From: Clarkia xantiana subsp. parviflora
Taxonomy: Eukaryota; Streptophyta; Magnoliopsida; Myrtales; Onagraceae
Direction: 5' to 3'
Length of the DNA stretch: 64,000 nucleotides
Assembly: GCA_036873135.1 (NCBI GenBank)
Contig: JAPTYO010000007.1
Coordinates: 23,852,763 to 23,916,762 of the forward strand
This document shows positions 47,927 through 58,203 of this stretch, piece after piece. Below the pieces are notes generated by a model. It did no database searches. It saw only the letters and a program-made list of their open reading frames with translations, and was not told the DNA's origin. Within the stretch, counting starts at the first letter, position 1. Each line of letters starts with the position of its first letter. A program made the translations under genes and the position numbers.

Positions 47927-48294
47927 ACGTGGGGGACTTATAGTGCGTCGCGTCTTCCAACATCGGACTCTTCCGCGTCTCCGTCGGAGGCCTTTGCCTT
48001 GGATCTTTTCAAGATCTTCTGGGATCCTGTTTGGATTCGAAGGGGTTTTTTGAAAAGATCAGCATTAAATGCTGATAGGAGGTGAGGGAACGTTTTGGGC
48101 TCTGCAGGCCTGCCTGTTGAAAAAGCACTTTTCAGCCGTTCCAATGCGTCATTACTTTTGTCTTATCTGTTCTGTCGGTTCAGATTAAAACCGTTCCTAT
48201 TCTCCGAATTGGCACGTTTCCCCTTGGACGATCGTGATTGAATCGTTTCGAATTCTGTGGCTCAGATTTTCCACCCCTTCAGTTTCCTTTTCTC

Positions 48295-48302
48295 TTATAA
48301 AA
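48295..48302 (+). promoter_or_regulatory. TATA box of the antisense gene in the Tat element
   Basis: TTATAAAA on the plus strand lies 162 bp before the ATG at 48457, followed by a pyrimidine-rich leader. It lies inside the internal region, not in an LTR, so the antisense gene appears to have its own promoter. Confidence 0.65.
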
Positions 48303-48456
48303 CCCTAGCCCCAAGCACTGTTTTACCTTTCTTTTACTTCCTCCTCTTTGCGATCCCAAGAGCTGTAATTCTCCAGATTTCAAGTTTTCACCGGCGATTC
48401 GAGTTTTTACCAGTGTTTCAGGCACTTCAGACTTCTCCGATCAGGATTCAGTCACT

Positions 48457-51182
48457 ATGTCTGGTAAGATTCTTCGCCTTATTGTTCCTTTCCTTTTCAT
48501 CTTCGATCTTCCTAGGTTTCAATTTTTCCCCTTCCTCCTCCCTCGACGATTTTCAGCCGAGGGATCTGCTACTGCTGGACCACCCTTCGTCTTCAAGTAC
48601 TTGAAGAACTCCCTCGCGCCTATTAATTATGAGAGGGCTTGTAACGAATGTGGCATCTTTGAATCTTCCTTTGGGGCTCGTTATCCCTACGAGGAATCCC
48701 AGTTCAATTCTCGCAATACTCAAGTTACGCTCCCCAAAGGAGACGAAGTGTTTATTTCTCCGGGGCAAATTCGTGCGGGGATTCGACTCCCTTTTTGTCC
48801 AAGCTGGGTAGAGTTGTGCAATCACTACAAAACCTACCCCACGACCTTCTCCCCCCATGCGATTCGTACGTGGATTGCCTTCCAGGTGTGGTGCGACATC
48901 AACGCAGAAGATTGGAGTTATAGCCTGGAGCTTTGGCGGGTCCTCTATAAGATGACTTGCAACAAGGATGGGATCTGCTCCTTTTCTCCCCGTCAACCTG
49001 AGGGGACCGACGAGCAGTACAAGGAGATGGGTTGGGACAGGAGGGTGTCCTGGAAGATCTGCAAGGAGCGGGCCATCATCTCCGACAAAGGGAACGATAA
49101 TGCCAATTGGAAGGAGCAATATTTCTTCATCCAGCCTGGTCCCATTGAGTGGCCCAGGACCATCGTGGAGGCTGATCCTCCCGTGTCTTTCCGTTCGTGG
49201 TCAGAACAGACTCGGAGAGCCTTGATGCTTATCCAGGCTCGTCGCTGGGAGGAGGGTTACCAGCCCTTCGAGGCCACCTCTGTCACTGACCAACAGCGGG
49301 TCAAGATTGGGATTATGCTGATCGATCCCATGGCTGGGGGAAAAGTTCGTGACGGTGTTTCCAATGTAATTCTCTGGGTAATCTTCTAATTGTTTCTTTT
49401 TTACTGCTTACAGCCCCTCGAACATCGCTGACCGTCCGTCTGTTTCAGGAGGATACCGATGCCTCCCACTCACTGAAGCGCAAGAAGAAGCCTTCCCACC
49501 GAAAGACTTCTGCCACTTCGGGGCCGTCCAAGAAGAAGGCAAAGACCTCTGAGGCCCCCACCTCCGAGGGGCGGACTAATGTGGATGTTGTCCGGTCCGC
49601 CTTCAACGTCCGCTCCGAAAAGGAAGGTAAGGAAGTCTTTCGTGCTATTAAAAGATATAGGGAGTTAGTACCTCAGGATCTTCAAGCCTCCGATATGGAA
49701 GGACGAATTAGGGATGTCGGGAATATCCTTCGGGGGGAAACTCCACATGTTCTCGAGGCGGGCTATTATGACTTTTTCGGCAAAGAAAGATTTATGGCGC
49801 GTTGTTTAATCTGGCACACTGATACCAAATTAATCCCTCGACTTATTCGCCCCGCTGCAGGTCCTGCGGACGCCGCCCCTGCTGCAGCTGGCTCGGACTC
49901 TGCGCCTGCGGCGGAGCCGGTGGTGGAGGATGCCCCGACGGAAGACCGGGGCGAATTCGGTCGGGTGACCAGCTTGGAGGACTCCCCTTCCGATGATCGA
50001 GCTGAGGAGGAAGGCCTCATCCTCCGAGGGAAATCAAGGTTGACTCCCGTGAAGTCATCTGGTGGGAAGGCATCTCCACTTCCTACCACGCCGCCATCAT
50101 CTTCTGCTCCACCATCCTCGCCAGTTAGGGGAGTGACCCCCGAAGCTCGAGTGAGTGAGGAAGCTGAGGAGCCTCGCCTGGTAGTACCTCCGTTCCCCTT
50201 GGACGGGGACTACTATCGGGCCTTCTCTTCGGACCAGGGCTCCGAGCCTTGGAGACCGGTGGAGTCCCTTCAGGGAATCCCTCTGCATCGGGGGTGCCAG
50301 GAGAAGAACCTGGCCTTGCATTTGGTGTCGGGCTCGGTCCCGCCCTCTTTGAGGCGTCCCCTTTCTCTGGAAGGGGAAGACATCGATGCTGACATCCGGC
50401 AGATGGCTATCCGTCGGATAGAGGTAAGTGAATCTTTCTTTTGTTCATTTGGGGGCGTTCCGATTTTTGAGTACTAAGCTACATTTTCTTTTCAGGAAAT
50501 CGCGGACCAGGATCGTTGCTTCGGCTACATCCTGTCTTTGCGGGAGGCTTTGGAGCGAGAGCGGGCCAACTCCAACCTCGAGAGCCTGACCAAGCTCCAG
50601 GAGGACCTAGCTGCCTCCGAGGCGTCAAGGCTCCGAGCGGAGGAGGGCGAAAGGCGGGCTGAGGAACTCCGAGCCAAGCTCACTCAAGAGGCTCAATCCC
50701 AACAGCGGCAGATTCTAAGTCTTGAGAGCTCGCTCAAGCGGGAGCAGCAGGCGGCCATGGCGGATCGGGGCCAGTTTGCTTTCGAGAAGGCGGTGTTGCA
50801 GGAGACTGCGGAGCGGCTGAAGCTCGAGAAGCAGAGGGCCGTCGCGGAGCTAGAAGAGGCGAGGGCGGAGCTAGAGGAGGTGAGGGCGGATCACTCCGCC
50901 CAATTAACAAACGCGAAGGTCCAAGGTCGCGAGGAGTACCGAAGCTCGGAGGACTTCAAGGAGGATGCGGCGAAATATTGTCAAGAAGACTTACAGAACG
51001 CCATCCTCGATATTGTTGAAGAGCTTAATGAGACTTACGGGGACTCCATCGACTTGAGAAAGTCCAAGACTCTCGGCCCAGCCGCAGAAACGTATCTCAA
51101 CCTTCCTTCCGAAAGCTCCTCCGAAGACGCCGATGAGTCTGCCCCTCCAAAGCCTTCCGAAGATTCAGCCCCTGGTGTTTAA
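48457..51182 (+). CDS. Antisense extra ORF of the Tat element (four exons)
   Basis: The model has exons 48457-48463, 48557-49365, 49449-50423 and 50496-51182 with consistent phases, giving 825 residues. The first coding exon is only seven bases (ATGTCTG, donor GTAAGA). Splicing gives MSAEGSATAGPPFVF. Residues about 60-230 resemble the domain known as 'putative gypsy type transposon' in plants (IRLPFCPSWVELCNHY, SPHAIRTWIAFQVWC, SLELWRVLYKM). Next comes a lysine-rich patch (SLKRKKKPSHRK, KKKAK), a likely nuclear signal, then a proline/serine-rich acidic linker. The C-terminal 200 residues are a long charged coiled coil (REALERERANSNLESLTK through ELEEARAELEEVRAD). Function is unknown. It is oriented against gag-pol and has its own TATA box. 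The first and second introns are also in-frame or nearly so, so unspliced forms cannot be excluded. Confidence 0.8.
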
Positions 51183-51309
51183 AATCTTAAGTCTTTGTAC
51201 TTTTTTATTATCCTTTTTGTACCGAACCTTTTGGGCCTTCGAGCCTTCTAAGAATGTTTCTTTTTCGGTTATGCTCCTCGTAACTCTTCTATCGGATCCT
51301 AAGGCTTCC

Positions 51310-51824
51310 GGTTGTCCTACGACGCTTTAAAAGCGAACCTTAGAGGCTTAAGGACACTTCGGACGTCCAATGACGCTTTTTAATCGAACCTTAATAACTT
51401 AAGGATTTTTCGGACGTCCAATGACGCTTTTAAATCGAACCTTAATAACTTAAGGATTTTTCGGACGTCCAATGACGCTTTTAAATCGAACCTTAATAAC
51501 TTAAGGATTTTTCGGACGTCCAATGACGCTTTTTAATCGAACCTTAATAACTTAAGGATTTTTCGGACGTCCAATGACGCTTTTAAATCGAACCTTAATA
51601 ACTTAAGGATTTTTCGGACGTCCAATGACGCTTTTTAATCGAACCTTAATAACTTAAGGATTTTTCAGACGTCCAATGACGCTTTTTAATCGAACCTTAA
51701 TAACTTAAGGATTTTTCGGACGTCCAATGACGCTTTTTAATCGAACCTTAATAACTTAAGGATTTTTCGGACGTCCAATGACGCTTTTTAATCGAACCTT
51801 AATAACTTAAGGATTTTTCGGAAC
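51310..51824. repeat. 51-bp tandem repeat array (about 9-10 units)
   Basis: GGACGTCCAATGACG recurs at 51361, 51412, 51463, 51514, 51565, 51616, 51667, 51718 and 51769, an exact 51-bp period. One diverged unit precedes from 51310. Each unit holds the palindrome GGACGTCC and the dyad CCTTAATAACTTAAGG. Units differ mainly at TTTTTAATCG against TTTTAAATCG, plus one G-to-A change at 51667. The array fills most of the gap between the stops of the antisense gene (51182) and gag-pol (51930). Confidence 0.97.
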
Positions 51825-51929
51825 ACTTTAATCAGAAGTAACCTCTTTATTGATTGATGTCTTTAACATAGCATGCACCACTCAGGGCGACTTGATTACA
51901 TCGTTGCGCCTCTACGGACGACTTATTTG

Positions 51930-54900
51930 TCAAACATGACATTTCTTCAGATGTTCCCCACTAAAGGTGTTTCGTAATACTTTACCGTCGAGGTCTTCTA
52001 GCTTGTAAGCATTTGAGGCCGGCATACCTACGATCTTATAAGGTCCTTCCCATTTCGGAGATAGCTTGTTGATCCGATCCTGGAGAGCGAACTCATTCCG
52101 TCGTAGGACCAGCTCCCCCGCATAGAACTGTCGCGACCTGACCTTCCGGTTATAGTACCTGGCCGTCGCCAGACGCATCCGAGCTTGCGTTATGTCGGCC
52201 TCTTGCCGTTTTTCCTCTAACAAGGATAACTCCAGGCGCCTGGTTTCGTCATTCGTCAAAGGTCCTATCTTGGCTTTTCCTGGACTCGTCGAGGGCTCAT
52301 AGCTTCTGGTTCGATGGGACGCCACAGCGATTTCCACAGGAGCGACCGCCTCCGTCCCATAAACAAGTGCAAACGGGGTTTCACCTGTTGACCGCTTGGG
52401 TGTCGTTCGGACCGCCCACAGCACGTTCTCCAGCTCGTCTAGCCACTTTCCATCCAAAGCATAGACCCTTTTCTTCAAGCCCTCCATCACGATTTTATTA
52501 GCAGCCTCCACCTGCCCGTTGGTCTGGGCGTGACGAACGGATGCCGTCCGATGCTCGATATTGAACTCGTCTAGGAATCTCTCCAACTGGGCCCCATTAA
52601 ATGGAGGACCGTTGTCACTGATGATCACCTTCGGCACCCCATATCTTGACAAGATTCGGGTCTGGAGGAACTTAATGATATGTCCCGCTGTTGTCTTGGC
52701 TAAGGGCTTAGCCTCGATCCACTTCGAGAAGTAATCAATTGCAACCAGCAGATGCGTGCACTGGCTCTTTGCTTTCGGAAGGGGTCCCACCAGGTCAATG
52801 CCCCACTGTGCGAAGGGCCAAGCACTCCCAATGGGCGTCAGATCAGCAGCGGGGGCTGTGATATTCGAGGCGTATCTCTGACACGCGTCACAGGATCGAA
52901 CAAGCGCTGTTGCCTCCTTATTCATCGTAGGCCAATAGTATCCCAAGTTCAACGCCTTTCTCAGGATGGATCGAGCGCCCTCGTGACAGGCTGCGACTCC
53001 TTCATGTAGTTCTCTCAGAATTCGGGTCGTGTCAGGTTCTGCTACGCATTTCAAGAAAGGTGTCGAGAGTAAACCCTTCTTGTACAACTGGTTATCCACC
53101 ATCGCGTAGTTAATTGACATTCGTCGCAGTCGTTCTGCTGCCACTTTGTCTTCAGGTAGTGCCCCCGTGGTTAGGTACGCAATTATCGGGGTCATCCACG
53201 TGGGCTTCTCTTCTGACCCTGTCCCGATAGTGCATACTTCCGATGGATCGGTCGTCGATAGAATCACCTTCTCCAAGAAGTGTACCCTCCGAGTCTCCTC
53301 CAAAGGTGCCCCCAAGGCAAATTTGCTCAAGGCATCGGCCTCCACATTCTTTTCTCTTGGGATTGCCTCTATATCGAAACTTTTGAAGCTCTCCTTTAAT
53401 GTTTGAGCCTCCTGAAGATATTTCTTCATGATTGGATTCTTTGCTCCATACTGTCCCCGAATCTGGTTTACAATCAGGCTTGCATCACACTTCACTCTCA
53501 GATGCTCGATTCCAGTACCCCTGGCGATTTTCAGTCCTGTTATAAGAGCTTCATACTCCGCCTCATTATTGGTGGCTTTAAATGTCAGGGCCAATGCATA
53601 TCGAAGCGGCTCCGCCCCGCCTGGTGGAATCAATACGAACCCTGCACCCGATCCGTCTGAGCTTGAGGAGCCATCTGTGTACAACTCCCAGGTGTTCTTC
53701 TTATTTGGCTGTTCTAACTGTCTTTCCCTCGGGACCTCGTCAGTCTTCCCAGTGGTTGCCCCCTCTATTGTTTCCGTTGCTTCAGGATCGGGAATAGTAG
53801 ATTCAACTATAAAGTCAGCCAATGCCTGCCCTTTGATAGCTGTTCTCGGAGCGAAATGAATTCGAAACTCGCTAAGTTCCACGGCCCACTTTACTAGTCT
53901 CCCCGACGCGTCGGGTCGGTTCAAGAAGTGTTTCAATGGCTGATCAGTCAACACCGTAATTTCATGCGCATGGAAGTAGGGCCGTAACTTTCGAGCAGTA
54001 ATAATCAACGCAAAGAGATACTTCTCAATCGGAGGATAATTCATTTCACTCTTGGCAAACGCCTTGCTTACATAATAGACAGGAATCTGATTGCCTTTGA
54101 CAGCTTTAACTAGAACAGAGCTTATTGCAAATGCAGAAATGGCCAAATAAAGATAGAGCGGCTCGCCTGGAGTTGGCTTCGCCAGTGGCGGGAGGTCGCG
54201 GAGGTGTTGTTTGAGCGTTTGGAACGCCTTCTCACATTCAGTAGTCCATTCGAACTGTCGGTTGGCCCTTAACACCTTGAAAAATGGCATCGATCGGTCA
54301 CTGGCCTTGGATAAGAAGCGATTTATGGAAGCCAGTCGACCGTTCAACACTTGCACCTCCCTATGGTTGGTCGGAGACTGCATCTCTTCTATCGCCCTCA
54401 GCTTCTCGGGATTCACCTCGATCCCCCTCTGGCTCACCATGAAGCCCAAGAACTTCCCGGAATGGACTCCGAAAGCGCATTTAGCTGGATTCAGTCGGAC
54501 CTGGTGGAGCTTCATCCTCTCGAAGGCCATAGCCAAATTACCGACATGGTCCGATGCTTGTCGGGATTTCACCAACATGTCATCTACATAAGCTTCCATG
54601 GTATCTCCGATCATATCCCCGAACAGCTTGTTCACCATTCTCTGATAGGTCGCCCCCGCATTTACCAGGCCAAAAGGCATGACATCGTACTGGAAGACTT
54701 CGCTGTCAGCGTAGAAGGCGGTGTGTCGGGCATCCTTCTCCGCCATTTTTATCTGATTATAACCAGAATAAGCATCCATAAAGCTCAGCAGCTCATGTCC
54801 CGATGTAGCATCCACTAGTTGATCGATCCGCGGGAGCGGATAACAGTCCTTCGGACAGGCCTTGTTCAGGTCGCGGAAGTCGACACACATCCGCCACCTC

Positions 54901-57488
54901 CCGTTGCTCTTCCTTACCAGCACTGGGTTGGCTACCCACGTCTGGAATCGGATCTCCCTAATGAACCCAGCGTCGAGCAACCTGCCAACCTCCTGCTGGA
55001 TTGCAATCCTCTTGTCTGCCCCCATCGGACGTCTCTTCTGCGCGATTGGCTTGATCGCAGGGTCGATATTCAGTTCGTGCTCGATTACGTCCCGGCTGAT
55101 TCCTGGCATATCACTCGGGGACCAGGCAAACAGCTCCTTAAATTCTTGCAAGAGCGCAATCAACTCCTGGGCCCTTTCGTCGGATAAGGCATATCCGATT
55201 TTCACCTTCCTCTCGGGCCCGTCTATCTCGACTTCCTTTAGGTCCTCCATGGGGGCAGGACGCCCAAACTCCTCTCGAGGGTCAGTGTCTGTCTGGAGCA
55301 CTGACATAGCTTCCTTCCTTGATCTCCTGGTGGCGTTGACATAGCACCGTCTCGACGCCACCTGGTCGCCTTTCACCTCGCCTACCCCATTCTCGGTCGG
55401 GAACTTCAGTTTTTGGTGGACGGTCGAGGCTACCGCCATCAGAGGGTTGATGGTGGTTCTTCCGATGATTGCATTGTACGTTCCTGTGGATTCGACCACC
55501 ACGAACTCCACATCTCGCTTCTCCATTTTCCAGCCACTGCCGAACCACACGGGCAGTGTGATAACCCCTAACGGATAAGAGGTCGTGCCACAAAATCCTA
55601 CCATCGGGAAGTTAACCTCCCGCAAATCTTTCTTCTTCTTTCCCATCTGTTCCAGGGCGTCGGAGAAGAGGATGTCGGAGGAGCTCCCTCCATCAATGAG
55701 GATCCTCTTCACTTCAAATCCTCCTACATCCAGTGTTACTACTAGGGCATCCTCGTGGGGGGTCTCTACTCCCTCCAGATCCTTCGCCGAGAAGGTGATC
55801 TCCATTTCTTCCTTCGGGGTCCACGACCGCGATCTTTTCCCCAAAACCACTGCGACTGGTACTTGGTTGGCATAACGTTCCCGAGAGGATGATGTGTCTC
55901 CTCCTGCAGCGAACCCTCCGTGGATCACATTAATAATCCTCTTCTGTCGGGACCCGGATGGGCCCTCCGAAGGTTCTACGTCGGACCTTCTCTTCCTGGG
56001 GGACCTCGATCGAGATTTGGACCTCGACCGAGATCGTGAGCGGGGCTTGCAGCGTGAGTCCCCCACGAACTCCTTCAACTTACCCCTCTGGATAAGCTTC
56101 TCTATTTCCTTCTTCAGTTCTCGACATTGGTCAGTGTCGTGACCGGAGGCCCGATGAAATCGGCAGTAACGGTCGGTGCGGGAGCCCAATTTTTCTCCTT
56201 CCTTCTTCTTGGGGAAACGGGCGAGGCCTTGCTTCTCCATCACTGCTAAGACCTCCTTCAAAGGTCTGTTGAGAGGGGTAAACTCTTCCTTCTGACTGTC
56301 CCTCCTGCTCGGACGCTTATCCTCCCTCCGATCAGAACGTCCTCGACTCCGACTACCCTCGGAGTTATCCTTCTTGTGCCGGTTGTCCAATGGTTTGAAC
56401 AAGTGTTTTCCTTCATGCCCCTTGGGAGGAGCCAGTTCTCCGGCGGCAATCTTCGACTCCTGGACGTTGATTTGCTGTTTCACCCTTGCCTGGAGCGCCT
56501 CCATGTTCCAGACATTTTTGGCCGCGATGCTGTGCAGTAAGTCGGAACCGTAAGGGGGTTTAAGGTTCTTCAGGAAGGTACGGATGGCCTCGCCCTCCGA
56601 TATCTCCTCATCCAGCTCAGTCATGCCAGCCGTGTAACGCTGATAGTATTGGGCCAGCGATTCGTCGGGCCTTTGGACCACCTCATGCAGGGTCCGAACA
56701 CTTTTTAGAAGTCGCCGACGTCCTTGATACTGGGCGATAAATCGCTGATGCATATCCTTCCAGCAGGTGATACATCCAGTGGGCAGACTGTAGAACCAAG
56801 TCATCGCCTTCTCCCCGAGGGTGCTTGGGAACAGGGCACAGATAACATCCTCATCTGGGGTCCTGCCCATGCATGCTGTCAGGTGCTTCTGTACGTGGCG
56901 GACTGGGTCTGCGTCCCCGTCGTACTCGTCTATCTTCGGGATACCCAAGCCTGGAGGGGCCAAGGTATGAATCAGCCTGGGCACGAAGGGATGGGTTTCC
57001 TGACTCCCCAGCTCCGACATCATGGGTTTCTGATCTCCCATACAGATACCCACAATTCTCACCACCTGATCGGCAGTGAGGGGACCATTCAGGGGAATGG
57101 TCCTTTGCTGCACTGGCCCCGGTCCATCGACCACAAAATTCTCCGCCAGTGCTGGATTAGGGGGAATAGGCTGTTCCCTTAATGGAGGAGGTGGAGGCAA
57201 GTTGTCGTCCCCCTGCCTTCTGGGATTGTCTCGCCGCGAAGGGAGCGGTGGTAGATCAGCCTGCCTTCTGGCAGCTTCTCTTCGGTCTAGGAGGGCCTCC
57301 ATGGCCTCCATGAATAGGGGCATGGCCTCTGCCACTACCCTGGCCAACTCCGGATTCGGGGAAGGTGCTTCGTTCCGGCGAGTGCTGTCGCCCTCATCTC
57401 TCAGATCCTGATGCTGGGCAGCATCCTCAGGAGGATTGCTGGCGGCCGGCACCTGCTTGCCTGAACGCTGCGGTCTGTTGCCAGCCAT
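51930..57488 (-). CDS. Tat-lineage gag-pol polyprotein, intact
   Basis: One open frame encodes 1852 residues. Gag domain about residues 180-330 (MTWFYSLPTGCITCWKDMHQ, RPDESLAQYYQRY). A zinc-knuckle-like motif, C442-X2-H445-X4-H450-X4-C455, is CCHC-related but altered. The aspartic protease site is IDGGSSSD with Asp599. Reverse transcriptase has YVDD at 966-969. A first RNase H follows (LYLYLAISAFAISSVL, degenerate), then a second, archaeal-type RNase H (LYTDGSSSSDGSGAGFVL, Asp1272). Integrase has CHEG...CDACQ and Asp1565, Asp1625, Glu1661, the last two separated by 35 residues. There is no chromodomain. Gag and pol are fused without a frameshift. The frame has no stop or indel, in keeping with the near-identical LTRs. 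The ATG lies about 50 bp from the PBS. Confidence 0.96.
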   Translation of the reverse strand: MAGNRPQRSGKQVPAASNPPEDAAQHQDLRDEGDSTRRNEAPSPNPELARVVAEAMPLFMEAMEALLDRREAARRQADLPPLPSRRDNPRRQGDDNLPPPPPLREQPIPPNPALAENFVVDGPGPVQQRTIPLNGPLTADQVVRIVGICMGDQKPMMSELGSQETHPFVPRLIHTLAPPGLGIPKIDEYDGDADPVRHVQKHLTACMGRTPDEDVICALFPSTLGEKAMTWFYSLPTGCITCWKDMHQRFIAQYQGRRRLLKSVRTLHEVVQRPDESLAQYYQRYTAGMTELDEEISEGEAIRTFLKNLKPPYGSDLLHSIAAKNVWNMEALQARVKQQINVQESKIAAGELAPPKGHEGKHLFKPLDNRHKKDNSEGSRSRGRSDRREDKRPSRRDSQKEEFTPLNRPLKEVLAVMEKQGLARFPKKKEGEKLGSRTDRYCRFHRASGHDTDQCRELKKEIEKLIQRGKLKEFVGDSRCKPRSRSRSRSKSRSRSPRKRRSDVEPSEGPSGSRQKRIINVIHGGFAAGGDTSSSRERYANQVPVAVVLGKRSRSWTPKEEMEITFSAKDLEGVETPHEDALVVTLDVGGFEVKRILIDGGSSSDILFSDALEQMGKKKKDLREVNFPMVGFCGTTSYPLGVITLPVWFGSGWKMEKRDVEFVVVESTGTYNAIIGRTTINPLMAVASTVHQKLKFPTENGVGEVKGDQVASRRCYVNATRRSRKEAMSVLQTDTDPREEFGRPAPMEDLKEVEIDGPERKVKIGYALSDERAQELIALLQEFKELFAWSPSDMPGISRDVIEHELNIDPAIKPIAQKRRPMGADKRIAIQQEVGRLLDAGFIREIRFQTWVANPVLVRKSNGRWRMCVDFRDLNKACPKDCYPLPRIDQLVDATSGHELLSFMDAYSGYNQIKMAEKDARHTAFYADSEVFQYDVMPFGLVNAGATYQRMVNKLFGDMIGDTMEAYVDDMLVKSRQASDHVGNLAMAFERMKLHQVRLNPAKCAFGVHSGKFLGFMVSQRGIEVNPEKLRAIEEMQSPTNHREVQVLNGRLASINRFLSKASDRSMPFFKVLRANRQFEWTTECEKAFQTLKQHLRDLPPLAKPTPGEPLYLYLAISAFAISSVLVKAVKGNQIPVYYVSKAFAKSEMNYPPIEKYLFALIITARKLRPYFHAHEITVLTDQPLKHFLNRPDASGRLVKWAVELSEFRIHFAPRTAIKGQALADFIVESTIPDPEATETIEGATTGKTDEVPRERQLEQPNKKNTWELYTDGSSSSDGSGAGFVLIPPGGAEPLRYALALTFKATNNEAEYEALITGLKIARGTGIEHLRVKCDASLIVNQIRGQYGAKNPIMKKYLQEAQTLKESFKSFDIEAIPREKNVEADALSKFALGAPLEETRRVHFLEKVILSTTDPSEVCTIGTGSEEKPTWMTPIIAYLTTGALPEDKVAAERLRRMSINYAMVDNQLYKKGLLSTPFLKCVAEPDTTRILRELHEGVAACHEGARSILRKALNLGYYWPTMNKEATALVRSCDACQRYASNITAPAADLTPIGSAWPFAQWGIDLVGPLPKAKSQCTHLLVAIDYFSKWIEAKPLAKTTAGHIIKFLQTRILSRYGVPKVIISDNGPPFNGAQLERFLDEFNIEHRTASVRHAQTNGQVEAANKIVMEGLKKRVYALDGKWLDELENVLWAVRTTPKRSTGETPFALVYGTEAVAPVEIAVASHRTRSYEPSTSPGKAKIGPLTNDETRRLELSLLEEKRQEADITQARMRLATARYYNRKVRSRQFYAGELVLRRNEFALQDRINKLSPKWEGPYKIVGMPASNAYKLEDLDGKVLRNTFSGEHLKKCHV

Positions 57489-57538
57489 GATAAGGAATCA
57501 AAGGAAAGCAAACTTACTTTTTGGCTTTTTTGTTGCGA

Positions 57539-57556
57539 TTCCCACAGACGGCGCCA
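57539..57556 (-). promoter_or_regulatory. Primer binding site of the Tat element
   Basis: On the minus strand, just inside the 5' LTR, the sequence is TGGCGCCGTCTGTGGGAA. TGGCGCC is the usual start of a site complementary to a tRNA 3' end. The first nine bases fit tRNA-Asp; the remainder fits less well, so the primer is not settled. Confidence 0.8.
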
Positions 57557-57557
57557 A

Positions 57558-58203
57558 TGTTGGATCACGGCGGAAACTCCGGTTACGGTGACGGATTCCT
57601 TAGCTCCTCGCAATCCTGCAGAAGGGGATAGAGGGCAGTGGCCCAGAATCCCTCTCCGATGCTTAACGTAAGTATGGCGATCAACAGAATAGGCAAGCAA
57701 TGTCAATGTGTGTAAAACGTAACCCTAATCTGGAATAACTTCCCTCCTTTTATAGAGGGAGGCTATCCCAGTTACCTGATTAGGTGGTTGGATCGTGATC
57801 CGCTATCCCACGTATCTCGCCATATATTCTGCCCTGTATCTCGTACAGTTATTCGTATCCCGCATATCTCGCCCATTATACCACTACTGTAACCGTGGCG
57901 AGATTTCCGGGATTGTGCTCTTACTGGCGAGTCTCGATCGTTATCGGAGACTCCCAAGTTACATCGTTTGAGGATTCGGTGTCGGGGAGTGGTGTCAACT
58001 CCCATATCGGGACCGACTACGTCCAGGTCCGATATCTTCGGGACTCTTCCCTGTCGGAGCCATACTTGCTCGGGGCCATTCAATATCGGGGCCTCCTTCC
58101 GTCAGAGCCCTTAGCCTTCCAGCAGCCCAGCTCCTAGCCCACTAGGCCTAGTCGCCGTTAGTCAATCGTTAAGGGGCCTAACGGCCTTCGCCAGGGCCCA
58201 TCA
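57558..58203 (-). repeat. 5' LTR of the Tat element
   Basis: 646 bp, the partner of 47269-47914. On the minus strand TATAAAA at 57748-57754 lies about 190 bp before the LTR's inner end and would be the core promoter of the genomic RNA. Confidence 0.95.
57748..57754 (-). promoter_or_regulatory. TATA box in the 5' LTR
   Basis: Minus-strand CTATAAAAGG in a GC-rich context (CCTCCCT before it, GAGGGAAG after it), at the same offset in both LTRs. Confidence 0.75.

Larger units (their letters stand above)
47269..58203 (-). mobile_element. Complete Tat-lineage Ty3/gypsy retrotransposon (10,935 bp)
   Basis: The element lies on the minus strand: 5' LTR 57558-58203, PBS 57539-57556, gag-pol 57488-51930, a tandem-repeat spacer, an antisense gene at 48457-51182, a PPT at about 47915-47926 and the 3' LTR 47269-47914. 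The two LTRs are equal in length and differ at two positions that I can find (47436 T against 57725 C; 47815 G against 58104 A). A second RNase H domain between the first RNase H and the integrase, together with the extra ORF, identifies the Tat lineage. All parts are present and intact, so autonomous activity is possible, though not shown. Confidence 0.95.

Noticed and set aside
48553..49119. 188-codon minus-strand open frame in the Tat element
   Set aside because: It is the shadow of exon 2 of the antisense gene. Low-complexity composition and no domain.
51310..51824. 51-bp array considered as a CRISPR array
   Set aside because: The units follow each other without unique spacers, and this is plant DNA. 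It is a plain tandem repeat.
52752..55187. Many plus-strand open frames opposite gag-pol
   Set aside because: They are shadows of the intact 1852-codon minus-strand frame and carry no recognisable domain.
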